Positions 19,488 through 29,158 of a DNA stretch of 64,000 nucleotides are shown here, piece by piece. The DNA lies in the NCBI GenBank assembly GCA_004294135.1, contig RDZY01000007.1, positions 213,144 to 277,143 on the forward strand, in the 5' to 3' direction. The position numbers and the translations under genes were made by a program. The notes under the pieces were generated by a model. That model worked only from the letters and a program-made list of their open reading frames with translations, was not told the DNA's origin and did no database searches. Source of the stretch: Sphingobacteriia bacterium. Its GTDB lineage: Bacteria; Bacteroidota; Bacteroidia; Chitinophagales; Chitinophagaceae. Within the stretch, counting starts at the first letter, position 1; each line of letters starts with the position of its first letter.

Positions 19488-19512
19488 AAAGCACCTCATA
19501 AAAGAGGTGCTT
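19481..19512 (-). terminator. Terminator of the SusC/SusD operon
   Basis: Perfect 9-base stem AAGCACCTC/GAGGTGCTT (19489-19497 with 19504-19512) with a 6-base loop. The T-rich tail (TTTTTATTTT) is on the minus strand, so it mainly ends the leftward operon that stops at 19531. It may also work for the convergent J-domain gene. Confidence 0.85.
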
Positions 19513-19530
19513 CGAAATATGATAATTTCA

Positions 19531-20244
19531 TTAGTTATTAGTTACAAGCGTGGAAGATAAACTATTGAGTGTATAATTTGCTGGTGGTGTAACCAATCCG
19601 CGCACTACAATCGTATAAATTTTTCCAGCTATGGCCGTCATTGGTTGAGTCCTCACAACTGCATTGGTGATGGAGTTTCTAATTTGAATATTATATACTA
19701 CCCCAAGAATGGTGGCATCAATTGGTACAAAACTGCTTACTTCCTTGTATCCGAAACCAGTTGCAGCCGTAAAAATAGGTGTAGCCGCAGTACCAACAAA
19801 AGCGTTTACCCTAGGCGCATCTGGGCTGGCATGAATGATTCTCAAATGCGCTTTACCAGCAGCAGGTAAGCTAAGATCATCTTGAATCCACAGCAGTTCT
19901 GCAGATGCTTGACGATGAAGCGCTAAGAACGTATAAGTAGGAGTAACCGAAGCATTATTGGCTACCATATACCTAGCTTCTGCAAAAACATTTTTAGTTC
20001 CACCAACGGTAACCGTAATTCCCCTATCTCCCGGTGTAATACCATTGTAAATAGTATTTGAACCAAAGTTTATTGGGATAATATTTTGTTTTTCATTGTC
20101 AACAAATACATCAATATTCGGAATATCGGGTGCTGCATTTACAATCATATAACGAGCATAACCAGGGTCTTCTGGGTCTTTTACACAACCTGAGAAAGCG
20201 ATTACAGCTAAAAGCCCCAATATTAATAATCTACTTTTTTTCAT
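19531..20244 (-). CDS. DUF4397 lipoprotein (second of two)
   Basis: 237 residues from ATG 20244; the longer frame begins at TTG 20289. N-terminus KKSRLLILGLLAVIAFSGC is a lipoprotein signal with lipobox AFSGC. The rest is DUF4397: MIVNAAPDIPNIDVFVDN, GITPGDRGITVTVGG and a repeated LRIIHASPDAPRVNAFVG unit, typical of beta-sandwich envelope lipoproteins. Last gene of the operon susC-susD-DUF4397-DUF4397. It probably sits on the outer membrane beside the SusCD transporter. Binding role not visible. Confidence 0.82.
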   Translation of the reverse strand: MKKSRLLILGLLAVIAFSGCVKDPEDPGYARYMIVNAAPDIPNIDVFVDNEKQNIIPINFGSNTIYNGITPGDRGITVTVGGTKNVFAEARYMVANNASVTPTYTFLALHRQASAELLWIQDDLSLPAAGKAHLRIIHASPDAPRVNAFVGTAATPIFTAATGFGYKEVSSFVPIDATILGVVYNIQIRNSITNAVVRTQPMTAIAGKIYTIVVRGLVTPPANYTLNSLSSTLVTNN

Positions 20245-20342
20245 ATATTTCTTTTTATAATTTATAGTGGCCAAAAAATCGGTACTCAACGTTTTAGTTG
20301 GGAATGAATTTTGTTAAGGCTCATTTTATATAATTTCTTTTA

Positions 20343-21077
20343 TTAATAAGTTGCTATTACATTCAAATTTCTAGTCATGGTTCCAGTAGTGGATTCATAT
20401 CGTCCTCTAAAAACAACAGTATAGACCCGTTTTGCATTAAAAGTAAAAGCGTTTAAAGTCGCAAGATTCGTCATAGTACCTGTAGCCCTAATATCGAGTG
20501 TATCTGATACTCCAGTTAAATGGGGAATATAGGCAGATGATCCTAAGCGAGGAATATTGGTGGCTATATTGGCCCCTTTTCTTCTCGAAAATAAATCAAT
20601 ATTAGGAATCACTGATGAGCTGTAAATGATATTTACAAATTTCACACTTGCTGTTGTATCTGTTGGAATATTAAAAATATCATTGGTTACCAAGGCTTTT
20701 ACTGCATTGCTAGTATCGTGGCTATAAATGGTATAGTACTGCCCACCTTCAAAATTTTGTGAAACGCTTAATGGTGCTTGAATAGTAGTTATTAAACTAT
20801 CGTATATTTTAATAGTCTTTAACCCTGGATCTATCACAGAAAAAGCAGTAACAGTAGAAGTACCAGGAAATACACCCCCCATTGATAAAGGTGATCCATT
20901 CAAACGCATATTATCGATTTCAATAAAGTTTCTTGCAGCGGCGAGACTACCTGCATAAAAACGGATATAAGATTTCTTTGCTAGACTTGTTTGTTCAGCA
21001 GTTCTCCCATCAAAATTTTTGGTGCAAGCAATGAATGCGGAGACCGCAATAAATAAATATAAATATTTTAATTTCAT
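20343..21077 (-). CDS. DUF4397-like lipoprotein (first of two)
   Basis: 244 residues. The signal KLKYLYLFIAVSAFIAC ends in the lipobox FIAC. The body has DUF4397-type strands (YIRFYAGSLAAARNFIEIDN, VKFVNIIYSSSVIPNIDLFSRRKG, VYTVVFRGRYES) but is more divergent than its downstream paralogue. It follows the SusD-like gene by 18 bases, so is co-expressed with it. Presumably a surface or periplasmic accessory subunit of the SusCD complex (inference). Confidence 0.72.
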   Translation of the reverse strand: MKLKYLYLFIAVSAFIACTKNFDGRTAEQTSLAKKSYIRFYAGSLAAARNFIEIDNMRLNGSPLSMGGVFPGTSTVTAFSVIDPGLKTIKIYDSLITTIQAPLSVSQNFEGGQYYTIYSHDTSNAVKALVTNDIFNIPTDTTASVKFVNIIYSSSVIPNIDLFSRRKGANIATNIPRLGSSAYIPHLTGVSDTLDIRATGTMTNLATLNAFTFNAKRVYTVVFRGRYESTTGTMTRNLNVIATY

Positions 21078-21095
21078 ATGTTGATTTTTATTATA

Positions 21096-22739
21096 TTAAG
21101 GTTTAGAGAACCACATTTCTTGGGTATGATAATCTAATGCCATGGCTCCAATTCTAGTCAGCTCTTTTATATTGTATAAATATTCTGAGTTAAATCTAGG
21201 CCTTGCTCGATAGACTGGTTTGCCATTATTATTTATGAATAAGTCGCTCCCAGTTGGTAAAACAAAATCTGCATAAACTGGAATTGATTGACCAGATTCG
21301 ATATCTGTGTAGTGAAACCTTCGCATATCAACCCAAGTTTCTAAAACATTGTATCCATAAAGAGCAATATATTTCTGCAGCATAATATGAGACATGGTAA
21401 GGTTTGCTGCTGTTGGAACAACAGCAGGATTTGCAAGATATGCATCCCTTATTGCAGGTGTGATTAAACTTGGCGCAGGTACTGCTGAACCATAATCGTT
21501 AATTAGCATTTCAAAATTCAACCTAATTGCATCACTATATGCTGCCAATGCGGCTGACTTATTTCCTTTTCTATACTGTGCTTCTGCCAATATAAACTTA
21601 ATTTCAGTCGCCGAAATAATAGGTAGTGGTGAATTATTTTTGAAAATATACCTAGCATCTGCATCTGAGGTAGGAGCTGCAGTTGTAGCGAATGGACCGC
21701 CCCAAAAATTAGTAGGTAGATCTGCTGTAACCAATCCAACAGTTCCAGCATTTGGACGAACTCCCCTATAAGTATTATTTGTGTTTTCACGGATAATATA
21801 AGCTGCCCTAGGATCTGTTACCCCTGAGAAACGCGAATTGGTTCCATTCATCAAGTTGGCAATATAGGCAGTCTGCCTAATCAATCCAGTATTATGCGTA
21901 GCATTTGCTCGGAAAGGGCCGAAAAAATTAGCTGTGCCCCCAACCCCTGTATTGGAAAATCGCATGGTTGCATTGTCTGCATTTGTATTAATAGCTAGGT
22001 TACAATAAAAAATAACTGAATCCGCATTGTATGAGGCTTTATTGCTTAAGTGGTGGTAGGAACGAGCCATAACCGCATAAACAAACTTTTTCCATTTCTC
22101 TACGTCTCCATTGTAAAAAAACGCATCCCCTTTTGCAAGGTTAGCAGTATTGGCGCTGTCACCTCTATTATTTAAGAACCCAATGGCAGTTCTGCAAATC
22201 TGGCGAACCGTATCGTATACCAAGGGTTGCTCATCATAATTGAAAACCAATTGATCGGGTCTGAATGCCTCTCTTAAAATTAGATCTCCGTGCATATCTG
22301 TCGTGGTAAGCCAGCTCCAAGCAGTCAATGCATGACCCACTCCTACATAATCCCATTTTTTTTCTTCAGTCCCCCACTCTATCATGCGTTTTAAGTTGGT
22401 ACCCATTCCATAATAATTCATCGCCCAAACATTACCGAGTAAATCACTTCCAGCAGTTGCCCCCCCCATTTGGTCGAATTGATTCCCACTTGTATTATTA
22501 GCCCAATATTGTATATAGCGACCCACCAATAAACCATCGGCTTGTGTGCCATAAGCAGAGCCTGCCGCGGCTGAACTATAACCCATATTACTAATAATAC
22601 CTGGTAATAAAGATTCTAAAGGCACTCGCACTCCCGCATTGGGGTTGGTGAATGCTTCATCCAATTTCTTCTGACAGGCTAAAACTGACACTGCAAAAGC
22701 AAGCAGTACAAATGCCTTGAATAATATATTTTTTTTCAT
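21096..22739 (-). CDS. SusD/RagB-like outer-membrane lipoprotein
   Basis: 547 residues. Signal peptide with lipobox (FAVSVLAC), then a helical SusD-type body: YIQYWANNTSGNQFDQM, YYGMGTNLKRMIEWG, VGHALTAWSWLTTTDMHGDL and the TPR-like ILAEAQYRKGNKSAALAAYSDAI segment. It resembles the SusD-like_2 subgroup. It acts as the lid that captures a ligand and hands it to the SusC channel. Directly follows susC after 18 bases. No glycosidase is in the operon, so the ligand may be a peptide, small glycan or other nutrient rather than a polysaccharide. Confidence 0.92.
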   Translation of the reverse strand: MKKNILFKAFVLLAFAVSVLACQKKLDEAFTNPNAGVRVPLESLLPGIISNMGYSSAAAGSAYGTQADGLLVGRYIQYWANNTSGNQFDQMGGATAGSDLLGNVWAMNYYGMGTNLKRMIEWGTEEKKWDYVGVGHALTAWSWLTTTDMHGDLILREAFRPDQLVFNYDEQPLVYDTVRQICRTAIGFLNNRGDSANTANLAKGDAFFYNGDVEKWKKFVYAVMARSYHHLSNKASYNADSVIFYCNLAINTNADNATMRFSNTGVGGTANFFGPFRANATHNTGLIRQTAYIANLMNGTNSRFSGVTDPRAAYIIRENTNNTYRGVRPNAGTVGLVTADLPTNFWGGPFATTAAPTSDADARYIFKNNSPLPIISATEIKFILAEAQYRKGNKSAALAAYSDAIRLNFEMLINDYGSAVPAPSLITPAIRDAYLANPAVVPTAANLTMSHIMLQKYIALYGYNVLETWVDMRRFHYTDIESGQSIPVYADFVLPTGSDLFINNNGKPVYRARPRFNSEYLYNIKELTRIGAMALDYHTQEMWFSKP

Positions 22740-22757
22740 AGCTTTCTTTTTTTAGAA

Positions 22758-25700
22758 TTAAAGTCCAATTCTTACTCCAAAATTTACACTTATTGGCGTA
22801 GCCAATGTGCCATAGTCAAAACCAAACGCACCAACCCCCCTGGTAGCAGATGTATTACCACTTACTTGAGGATCAGCACCAGTATAATTGGTAATAAGAA
22901 TCAAGTCGTTGCCTGTAAAAAACAAGCTTGCTGTTTTTAGCCCATTGAATTTTCTCAATAGACTCGGAGGAAGTGCATAGCTCAATGTAATATCCCTCAA
23001 ACGCAACCAGTTTACATCTTTTTCAATAAATGCTTCTTCTGGCATTTGACCTGCTTGATAATAAAGATCATTGTACCCTGGCACTACGGCAATTGTATTC
23101 TTGGTAGGATTAGCAGTATTAGCAAACCCATCATTCAGCACACCATCAATTACCCTAGGCACAAAACGATCCGCTGTTAAAGGGCTACGACCACCTGCAG
23201 TTAACATCATATTATTACCGTTGAAAATATCACCTCCAACTTTTAAATCCCATAAGAAACTCAACCTCCAATTTTTATAGCGCAATGTATTGTTGATTCC
23301 TAAGGTAAATGCAGGATTTCTATTTCCTCGCATTGTAAAACGACCATCATTTGTTGGCAAACCAGTGGAAGGGCTTATTAAAATCTGACCTGCATTATTT
23401 CTCGCATATCCAAAAGCAGCTATGCCTGTTGTGGGACTACCCACGCCCAAAATACTAGCACGTGCATTGTTGTACAACCAAGTATCTGAAATGTAAAACT
23501 CAGAAACATTGTCAGGAAAGGCAACAACTTGATTCCACATTCTATTGAAGTTGAATCTCAGATTCCATCCGAAATCTTTTTTATTGATAGCCTGATAATC
23601 AATCGCAATTTCAACGCCTTCATTACGTGTACTGGCTGCATTCTGCGTATTTAATACAAATCCAGTACCATAACTTAAGCGATAATTTTCTACAATTTGT
23701 CCCTTATTTAGTGTGTTGTAATATGTGGCTTCAATACTTAATTTATTTTTTATAAGCTTAAATTCTGAACCAATTTCATAAGTACTCTGGCGCTCAGGTG
23801 CTAAATCGGGGTTATTATTGGTAAACCCATAAGAGAAAGCTGGAATAATAGAACTGGCAAAATTATTTACAAAAACAGATTGGGTTGAGTACGGAGAATT
23901 CAATCTTGCCGTGCTGGCAACAGAAGCTCTGATTTTCCAATAATTAATGGGACTGCTTTTCTTAATTCCAGGGAATATATCAGAGATGATTGCACTAAAA
24001 CTCATACCCGGATAATTGTAATTTCTATTTTTTGCAGGCAGTGTTGAAGAAGATTCAAAGCGATGTGAATAATTAATAAAAGCTAAATTTTTATAGCCAA
24101 TTGCCACTTCTCCAAAGAATGCTATCTGCCTAATCAATTTTAAATTTGGCTCTCCCGCATTGTTTCTCAATAAGCGAACCCTGCTACTTGGTGCAGTATT
24201 ATTACTATCGGTTCTACTAGGATCTGCAACATTATTGCCACTTACTGCATAAACTTCTGTACGATAATCCTGCCACATTGTACCGCCCATAACGCGTAAG
24301 CTGAAATCATTTATTTGTTTTTTAACGGTCGCGTTAATGGTATGGTTGTATCCTTTGTATGTATTCCAATAATTGTCCTGTGCTCCTCTTTGGGCTGTTG
24401 TAGTAAAGAAAGACTGGGGATGGAAATTTTGATACCCAACGGTTTTATAGGTATCATATCCAAAGCGCCCAGTTATGGACAGCCATTTGGTAGGATTGAT
24501 ATTAATCCCCAATGAAGTAAATAAACGATCGGTTTGGTCGCGACCACGATTGTTTCTCACATTCCACAAAGGATTATCAATCTCGCCATTGGAGTTAGCA
24601 GAGAACAGCGAAATTTTATTTCCCCCATCATCAGAAGCCTGTGTTACGTCTACTGTATTGGGATAGCGAAGCAACCCAATTAAGTAACCACCACCTGAAC
24701 GCAACACTTTGTCGTTATTGGTTCTTGTGTACGCAATTGCAGGAGTGATTTCTACGTATTTGCCAATTTTAGTGGTATTTCTTAAACTGATATTGATTCG
24801 TTCTAAATCATTATTGGGTACAACACCAGCTTGTTTAACATAGGAAGAAGAAAAACGAAAGATCGACTTCTTAATGCCAAAATCAACTCCTAAATTATGC
24901 GTTTGAGAAAATCCATCTCTAAAAAAAGCGTCTATATTATTGTACAGCTTAGTCCCTTGTGGATATTGGGGACCAAAGTATTTAAACAGGTTATCCTTCA
25001 CATTATTTTCCCCATTAGAAAACATATCTATGGTGGGTGGAAAACGGGTTAGTTGCTGAATGCGAATGGCATTATCGTATTGGATAGCTAATTTACTGGT
25101 CTTCGCTTTTCTGGTAGTAATAACAATTGCCCCAGAACTGGCTTGGCTACCATAAAGTGCTGTGGCCTCTGGGCCTTTTAGAATGGTTACATTCTCAATA
25201 TCATTGGGGTTCATATCAGACATCCGGTTGCTGTAATCACTTCCCCTATTGTTTCTATCAGAAGCAAGACCCACACTGCGGCCGCCATCAGAAGTTTCAT
25301 CAAAAGAACCATTGTCCATAATAATTCCATCAACTACAAACAAAGGTTGGTTACTCAATGAAAGTGAGTTGAACCCTCTCAAAACAATTTGTGAAGATGC
25401 ACCTACGGCTCCAGAAGTAGGATTTACTGTTAACCCAGCAACTCGCCCCTGTAAGCTATTTATAAAATTGTCTCTCTGAGATTCTTGAATTTCTGCTCCA
25501 CTCACTTTTTGAGTGGAATAACCCAGTTCCCTTGGTTTTCTTTTCTGATCCATTGCTACTACTACCACATCCTCCAGCTCAGAAGCTTCTGACTTTAATC
25601 GAATAATTATTTTCCGCTCATCATTAATCACTATTTTTTGTGATTCATAACCGAGAGAAGTCACTAATAAAGTCTGCCCCTTTATAGCTTTAATGCTAAA

Positions 25701-25886
25701 ATTACCAGAGGCATCAGTCTTTGTGGCGGTGGATTTTCCAACCACCCGAATAGATGCTGACTCTAATGAAGATCCTTTTTCAAGATCGGACACATTACCA
25801 GACAAGGTAATATCTTGTGCCGATGCTTTCATAACAAGGAAGACCAGCAATAGCGCTACCTTCCAGATGCAAGCGAGTTTTCTCAT
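22758..25886 (-). CDS. SusC/RagA-type TonB-dependent outer-membrane channel
   Basis: 1042 residues. Signal peptide (about 1-23); carboxypeptidase-regulatory-like beta domain (ITLSGNVSDLEKG ... SLGYESQKI, about 25-105); TonB box region (LEDVVVVAMDQKRKPRELGYS); plug with NSLQGRVAGLTV, IVLRGFNSLSLSNQPLFVVDG and the SusC hallmark LKGPEATALYGSQASSGAIVITT; then a 22-strand barrel ending NFGVRIGL. It imports ligands delivered by the SusD partner using TonB energy. First gene of the operon, with a repressor-like site in its leader. The DeoR-type gene lies immediately upstream in the same direction. Confidence 0.95.
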   Translation of the reverse strand: MRKLACIWKVALLLVFLVMKASAQDITLSGNVSDLEKGSSLESASIRVVGKSTATKTDASGNFSIKAIKGQTLLVTSLGYESQKIVINDERKIIIRLKSEASELEDVVVVAMDQKRKPRELGYSTQKVSGAEIQESQRDNFINSLQGRVAGLTVNPTSGAVGASSQIVLRGFNSLSLSNQPLFVVDGIIMDNGSFDETSDGGRSVGLASDRNNRGSDYSNRMSDMNPNDIENVTILKGPEATALYGSQASSGAIVITTRKAKTSKLAIQYDNAIRIQQLTRFPPTIDMFSNGENNVKDNLFKYFGPQYPQGTKLYNNIDAFFRDGFSQTHNLGVDFGIKKSIFRFSSSYVKQAGVVPNNDLERINISLRNTTKIGKYVEITPAIAYTRTNNDKVLRSGGGYLIGLLRYPNTVDVTQASDDGGNKISLFSANSNGEIDNPLWNVRNNRGRDQTDRLFTSLGININPTKWLSITGRFGYDTYKTVGYQNFHPQSFFTTTAQRGAQDNYWNTYKGYNHTINATVKKQINDFSLRVMGGTMWQDYRTEVYAVSGNNVADPSRTDSNNTAPSSRVRLLRNNAGEPNLKLIRQIAFFGEVAIGYKNLAFINYSHRFESSSTLPAKNRNYNYPGMSFSAIISDIFPGIKKSSPINYWKIRASVASTARLNSPYSTQSVFVNNFASSIIPAFSYGFTNNNPDLAPERQSTYEIGSEFKLIKNKLSIEATYYNTLNKGQIVENYRLSYGTGFVLNTQNAASTRNEGVEIAIDYQAINKKDFGWNLRFNFNRMWNQVVAFPDNVSEFYISDTWLYNNARASILGVGSPTTGIAAFGYARNNAGQILISPSTGLPTNDGRFTMRGNRNPAFTLGINNTLRYKNWRLSFLWDLKVGGDIFNGNNMMLTAGGRSPLTADRFVPRVIDGVLNDGFANTANPTKNTIAVVPGYNDLYYQAGQMPEEAFIEKDVNWLRLRDITLSYALPPSLLRKFNGLKTASLFFTGNDLILITNYTGADPQVSGNTSATRGVGAFGFDYGTLATPISVNFGVRIGL

Positions 25887-25922
25887 AACTACAGTGTTTG
25901 ATTTTTAAGACAATTGCAACTT

Positions 25923-25935
25923 GCAAAAAGCTGCA
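25923..25935 (+). promoter_or_regulatory. Candidate operator in the susC leader
   Basis: GCAAAAAGCTGCA stands between the predicted susC start point and its ATG. A near-identical 13-mer (11 of 13) occurs upstream of the DeoR-type regulator gene. Its position downstream of a promoter fits a repressor site. Confidence 0.45.
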
Positions 25936-25973
25936 AAAAACAATTAAAATCGGTTGGTTAAAGTTTTAAATGT

Positions 25974-25981
25974 TAAATATA
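25974..25981 (-). promoter_or_regulatory. Possible -7 box of the susC operon
   Basis: On the minus strand TATATTTA, one mismatch from TAnnTTTG, about 90 bases upstream of the susC ATG. No well-placed TTG. Confidence 0.3.
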
Positions 25982-26024
25982 AGGCTATTCAACTGTTAAA
26001 TTCATAAATAAGTAAGCAAAATAA

Positions 26025-26049
26025 TGCACATTTTTGCGCTTTTTGTGCA
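26025..26049. promoter_or_regulatory. Palindromic site between deoR-type gene and susC
   Basis: TGCACA (26025-26030) and TGTGCA (26044-26049) form an inverted repeat around a TTTTTGCGCTTTT core. Read on the minus strand the core is CAAAAAGCGCAAAAA, which differs from the susC leader site CAAAAAGCTGCAAAA mainly by one missing base. It may be a further operator for the adjacent regulator. Confidence 0.4.
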
Positions 26050-26074
26050 AAACTAGTGACTAAGCCCTTTCATA

Positions 26075-26821
26075 TTATAAAATAGTAAGACCTTTTAAAG
26101 CATATGGAATCAACTTTTCATCGGCGGGATCCAATTCTGTTATTAAGATATCTACCTCTTCAAGGGGGCAAACTTGCAATCTTTGCACAGAATTTAATTT
26201 TTCAGAAATGGCCAGTGAAACTGTTTTCTGTGCACAAGCAATCATTGCCCGTTTCACTTCAATGATTTCCAATTCCAAATCTGAAATGCCAAAAGAGATA
26301 TCAATGCTATTGGTTCCTAAAAGACATAAATCCGCTTTTAACTGACCTAGTTTTTGAACAACTGCTGCCCCTACGGCCATTTGCGCACTTTTGAGTAGCT
26401 TATTACCTAGAAAAATGACTTCTGCTTGCGGGTGTTCTAATAATTCTAAGGCAATGGGTAAATTGGCTGTAACAAACGTTACATTCAAGTCTGGTGGTAA
26501 TAAATTCACCAGCTCGCGCATGGTAGTACCCCCTGAAATCACTACCAGCATTCCATCTTTAATTAAATCAATGGCCTTCTGCGCTATAATTTTTTTCTCG
26601 TCAAGTGAGTACACTTGCTTGCTTTCAATGGTAAAATGAAAGGACTTAGCCAATGCTCCACCATGCACTTTAATTAACTTACCTTCTTCCGCTAATTCCT
26701 GCAAATCACGGCGAATGGTATCTTCCGAAACATCCAATTGTACACATAAATCAGAGGAAAGTACCTTATTATGTATATTGATTTGCTGAATAATATAGGC
26801 GTGACGTTCTTTTTTTAGCAT
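26075..26821 (-). CDS. DeoR/GlpR-family transcriptional regulator
   Basis: 248 residues. The N-terminal helix-turn-helix (about 1-57: KERHAYIIQQINIHNKVLSSDLCVQLDVSEDTIRRDLQELAEEG split by the recognition helix around TIRRDL) is followed by KVHGGALA and a sugar-isomerase-like effector domain (VISGGTTMRELVNLLP, CLLGTNSIDISFGISDLELEIIEVKRAMI). Such proteins repress carbohydrate genes and are released by a phosphorylated sugar. It lies upstream of susC in the same direction, 188 bases away. Shared GCAAAAARCYGCA sites suggest that it controls itself and the SusCD operon (inference). Confidence 0.9.
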   Translation of the reverse strand: MLKKERHAYIIQQINIHNKVLSSDLCVQLDVSEDTIRRDLQELAEEGKLIKVHGGALAKSFHFTIESKQVYSLDEKKIIAQKAIDLIKDGMLVVISGGTTMRELVNLLPPDLNVTFVTANLPIALELLEHPQAEVIFLGNKLLKSAQMAVGAAVVQKLGQLKADLCLLGTNSIDISFGISDLELEIIEVKRAMIACAQKTVSLAISEKLNSVQRLQVCPLEEVDILITELDPADEKLIPYALKGLTIL

Positions 26822-26842
26822 TCCTAAAATTAATAAGAAAAC

Positions 26843-26855
26843 GCAAAAAACCGCA
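26843..26855 (+). promoter_or_regulatory. Candidate autoregulatory operator of the DeoR-type gene
   Basis: GCAAAAAACCGCA, 22 bases upstream of the regulator ATG, matches the susC leader site at 11 of 13 positions. Confidence 0.45.
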
Positions 26856-26917
26856 TTTTTTTTAATTTAAGGAGATAAGCACAACTCTGCTTAATTTAGC
26901 AGCCCTCCAAATAAAAC

Positions 26918-28849
26918 ATGATTTCACCCAATACCATACAACAGATTACCAGCAGAATTGACATTATTGATGTTGTAGGTGAATTTATTAAGTTAAAAAA
27001 GCGTGGCACGAACTATTTAGGACTCTGCCCCTTTCATGGAGAAAAATCTCCATCTTTTACCGTTTCACCCGCTAAAGAAATTTATAAATGCTTTGGTTGT
27101 GGTAAAAGTGGCAATACCATCACTTTTTTGATGGAACATGAAAAATACAGTTATGTAGAAGCCCTAAAATGGCTGGCAGCTAGGTATAATATTGAAGTTG
27201 AAGAGACCCAAAAATCACCAGAACTAGTCCAGCTTTTACAAATCGCCGATAGTCTTCATGCCATCAATCATTTTGCACAAAAATTCTTTAGCGACCAACT
27301 CCTGAATACCGAAGAAGGTACCAATATTGCCGGTTCATATTTGAAAGAAAGGGGATTTAGAAATGAAATCATTCAAAAATTTCAACTAGGTTACAATCCC
27401 GAAGCTAGAGATAGTCTCACTAAGGCATTATTGAATAACCAGTTTAATCCGGAATTGCTTCCTAAGACTGGCTTGGTACACAACCGAAACAACGAACTAG
27501 GTGATAATTATCGCTCTAGAATTATCTTTCCTATTCACAACAACTCAGGAAAAGTAATTGGATTCGGAGCAAGGGTAATTGGCAAGAACGATCGCGGTCC
27601 TAAATACATCAATACACCTGAGAACGAAATCTATATTAAGAGCAAAATTCTCTATGGTTCATATTTTGCGCGACTAGCCATTGACAAAGCGGATGAATGC
27701 TTATTAGTAGAAGGTTATACTGATGTAGTGAGTCTTCACCAAGCAGGTATTGAAAATGTGGTGGCCAGCGGCGGAACTTCACTTACACCCGATCAATTAA
27801 GATTGGTTAAAAAATATACCAATAACCTTACTATAATTTATGATGGAGATAGTGCTGGTATTAAAGCCGCTTTGAGGGGGCTTGACCTGGCTATTGAAGA
27901 AGGCTTGAATGTGAAACTGGTATTGATTCCTGACGGAGAAGATCCAGACAGTTATGTAAATAAAGTAGGTGCTTCTCAGTTCAATGAATTTATTGCTGCC
28001 TCAAAAAAAGATTTTATCTTGTTTCAATTAGAAGTTTTATTGAAAGAAGCAGGCAATGATGTAAGTAAGAAAAGTAGCATCGTAAACCAAATTGCAGAAA
28101 CACTTAGCAAAATAAATCGAGCAGAAGATTTCACCAAACAACAAGATTATATTAAGCAATGCAGCGCACTGCTGAAGATTGACGAGACTGGATTTACCAA
28201 TCTGGTAAATAAATTCAAGCGGGATAAGCTGGTAAAAGAAGAGAAAAAACTTCCTTTTGAAGAAGCTAAATTTATTCAAGATGACGCTAATGAACCACCA
28301 CCCAGTGAATGGGATGAGGTACAATCTTTGTTACAACAGGATGACCTAGTAGAAAAAAATGTACTGAAGGTTTTGCTTGAATATGGGTTGAAACCTTATA
28401 ACGAAGAATTAACCATTGCTGCGTATATATTTCAAGAGCTTACACTTTATCACCTTGAAAACACTGCTTACGAAACACTCTTAGATATTTATAAAGACTG
28501 GTATAACAAAGGTTTAGAGCCTACAACTAAAACATTGCTTTATCACGAAGATGAATCTGTTCGTGAATTGCTGGTAAATATGGCCATTTCACCATTTGAA
28601 CTAAGCCAACGTTGGGATAAGATTCTGCCCAATATGAATATCGTGAATAGAGACGTATCAGTACAAGAAGCTGCAATGACCATGAATTATTTTAAACTTC
28701 GCAAACTTAAAAAAATGTTTGAACAGAACCAACGTGATATGGAGAATGCTTCTTTTGAAGAACAATTAAAACTCATTGAATTACACAAACAACTCAAAAC
28801 CGTTGAGAGAGAAATTACCATTAAGTTGGGCACTGTTATTCTTCGATAA
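26918..28849 (+). CDS. dnaG: DNA primase
   Basis: 643 residues, normal DnaG length. The CHC2 zinc finger (about 37-65: LCPFHGEKSPSFTVSPAKE then CFGCGKSG) is followed by the RNA polymerase domain with its Toprim fold (LLVEGYTDVVSLHQ, then IYDGDSAGIKAA and DGEDPDSYV carrying the acidic metal ligands). The C-terminal helicase-binding region is less conserved, as usual. It makes RNA primers at the replication fork. The ATG at 26918 gives the conserved MISPNTIQQI start. Divergent from the DeoR-type gene. Confidence 0.96.
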   Translation: MISPNTIQQITSRIDIIDVVGEFIKLKKRGTNYLGLCPFHGEKSPSFTVSPAKEIYKCFGCGKSGNTITFLMEHEKYSYVEALKWLAARYNIEVEETQKSPELVQLLQIADSLHAINHFAQKFFSDQLLNTEEGTNIAGSYLKERGFRNEIIQKFQLGYNPEARDSLTKALLNNQFNPELLPKTGLVHNRNNELGDNYRSRIIFPIHNNSGKVIGFGARVIGKNDRGPKYINTPENEIYIKSKILYGSYFARLAIDKADECLLVEGYTDVVSLHQAGIENVVASGGTSLTPDQLRLVKKYTNNLTIIYDGDSAGIKAALRGLDLAIEEGLNVKLVLIPDGEDPDSYVNKVGASQFNEFIAASKKDFILFQLEVLLKEAGNDVSKKSSIVNQIAETLSKINRAEDFTKQQDYIKQCSALLKIDETGFTNLVNKFKRDKLVKEEKKLPFEEAKFIQDDANEPPPSEWDEVQSLLQQDDLVEKNVLKVLLEYGLKPYNEELTIAAYIFQELTLYHLENTAYETLLDIYKDWYNKGLEPTTKTLLYHEDESVRELLVNMAISPFELSQRWDKILPNMNIVNRDVSVQEAAMTMNYFKLRKLKKMFEQNQRDMENASFEEQLKLIELHKQLKTVEREITIKLGTVILR

Positions 28850-28943
28850 AACAGATGTATAGTCCACCAATCGCATACTAAAAGTCTGCATAAAGTAGAA
28901 TCCATATTTTGAAAGATTATCTTAAGATATGGCAATAGCCTCT

Positions 28944-28983
28944 AAAAGAAAAGCCTCCTATCTTTTTAAGATAGAAGACTTTT
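28944..28983 (-). terminator. Terminator of tRNA-Pro
   Basis: A hairpin pairs AAAAG-CT-CTATCT with AGATAG-AG-CTTTT (28949-28983) with two single-base mismatches, and on the minus strand ends in TTTTCTTTT. It lies just downstream of the tRNA and could also stop dnaG transcription. Confidence 0.6.
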
Positions 28984-28989
28984 AACCAG

Positions 28990-29063
28990 TCGGGACGACA
29001 AGATTTGAACTTGCGACCCCACGCCCCCCAGACGTGTGCGCTACCGGGCTGCGCTACGTCCCG
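28990..29063 (-). tRNA. tRNA-Pro (anticodon GGG)
   Basis: The minus strand folds into a complete cloverleaf: acceptor CGGGACG/CGTCCCG, D arm GCGC/GCGC, anticodon stem CACGT/GCGTG around the loop CTGGGGG, and T arm GCAAG-TTCAAAT-CTTGT. The anticodon is GGG, reading CCC and CCU. The discriminator is A and the CCA tail is not encoded. The start C1:G72 pair is unusual in general but normal for bacterial proline tRNAs. Confidence 0.95.
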
Positions 29064-29100
29064 AACTATATTTATAACCCATCCATTTCTGAATGGGCTG

Positions 29101-29108
29101 CAAATATA
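29101..29108 (-). promoter_or_regulatory. -7 promoter box of tRNA-Pro
   Basis: Minus-strand TATATTTG, an exact TAnnTTTG box followed by GC, 38 bases before the tRNA 5' end. The transcribed leader contains a short hairpin (CCCATTC with GGATGGG). Confidence 0.55.
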
Positions 29109-29158
29109 GGGTGAAAAGAAAAATTCAGGCTATATTGCATAAAATTTTCAACTACTGC

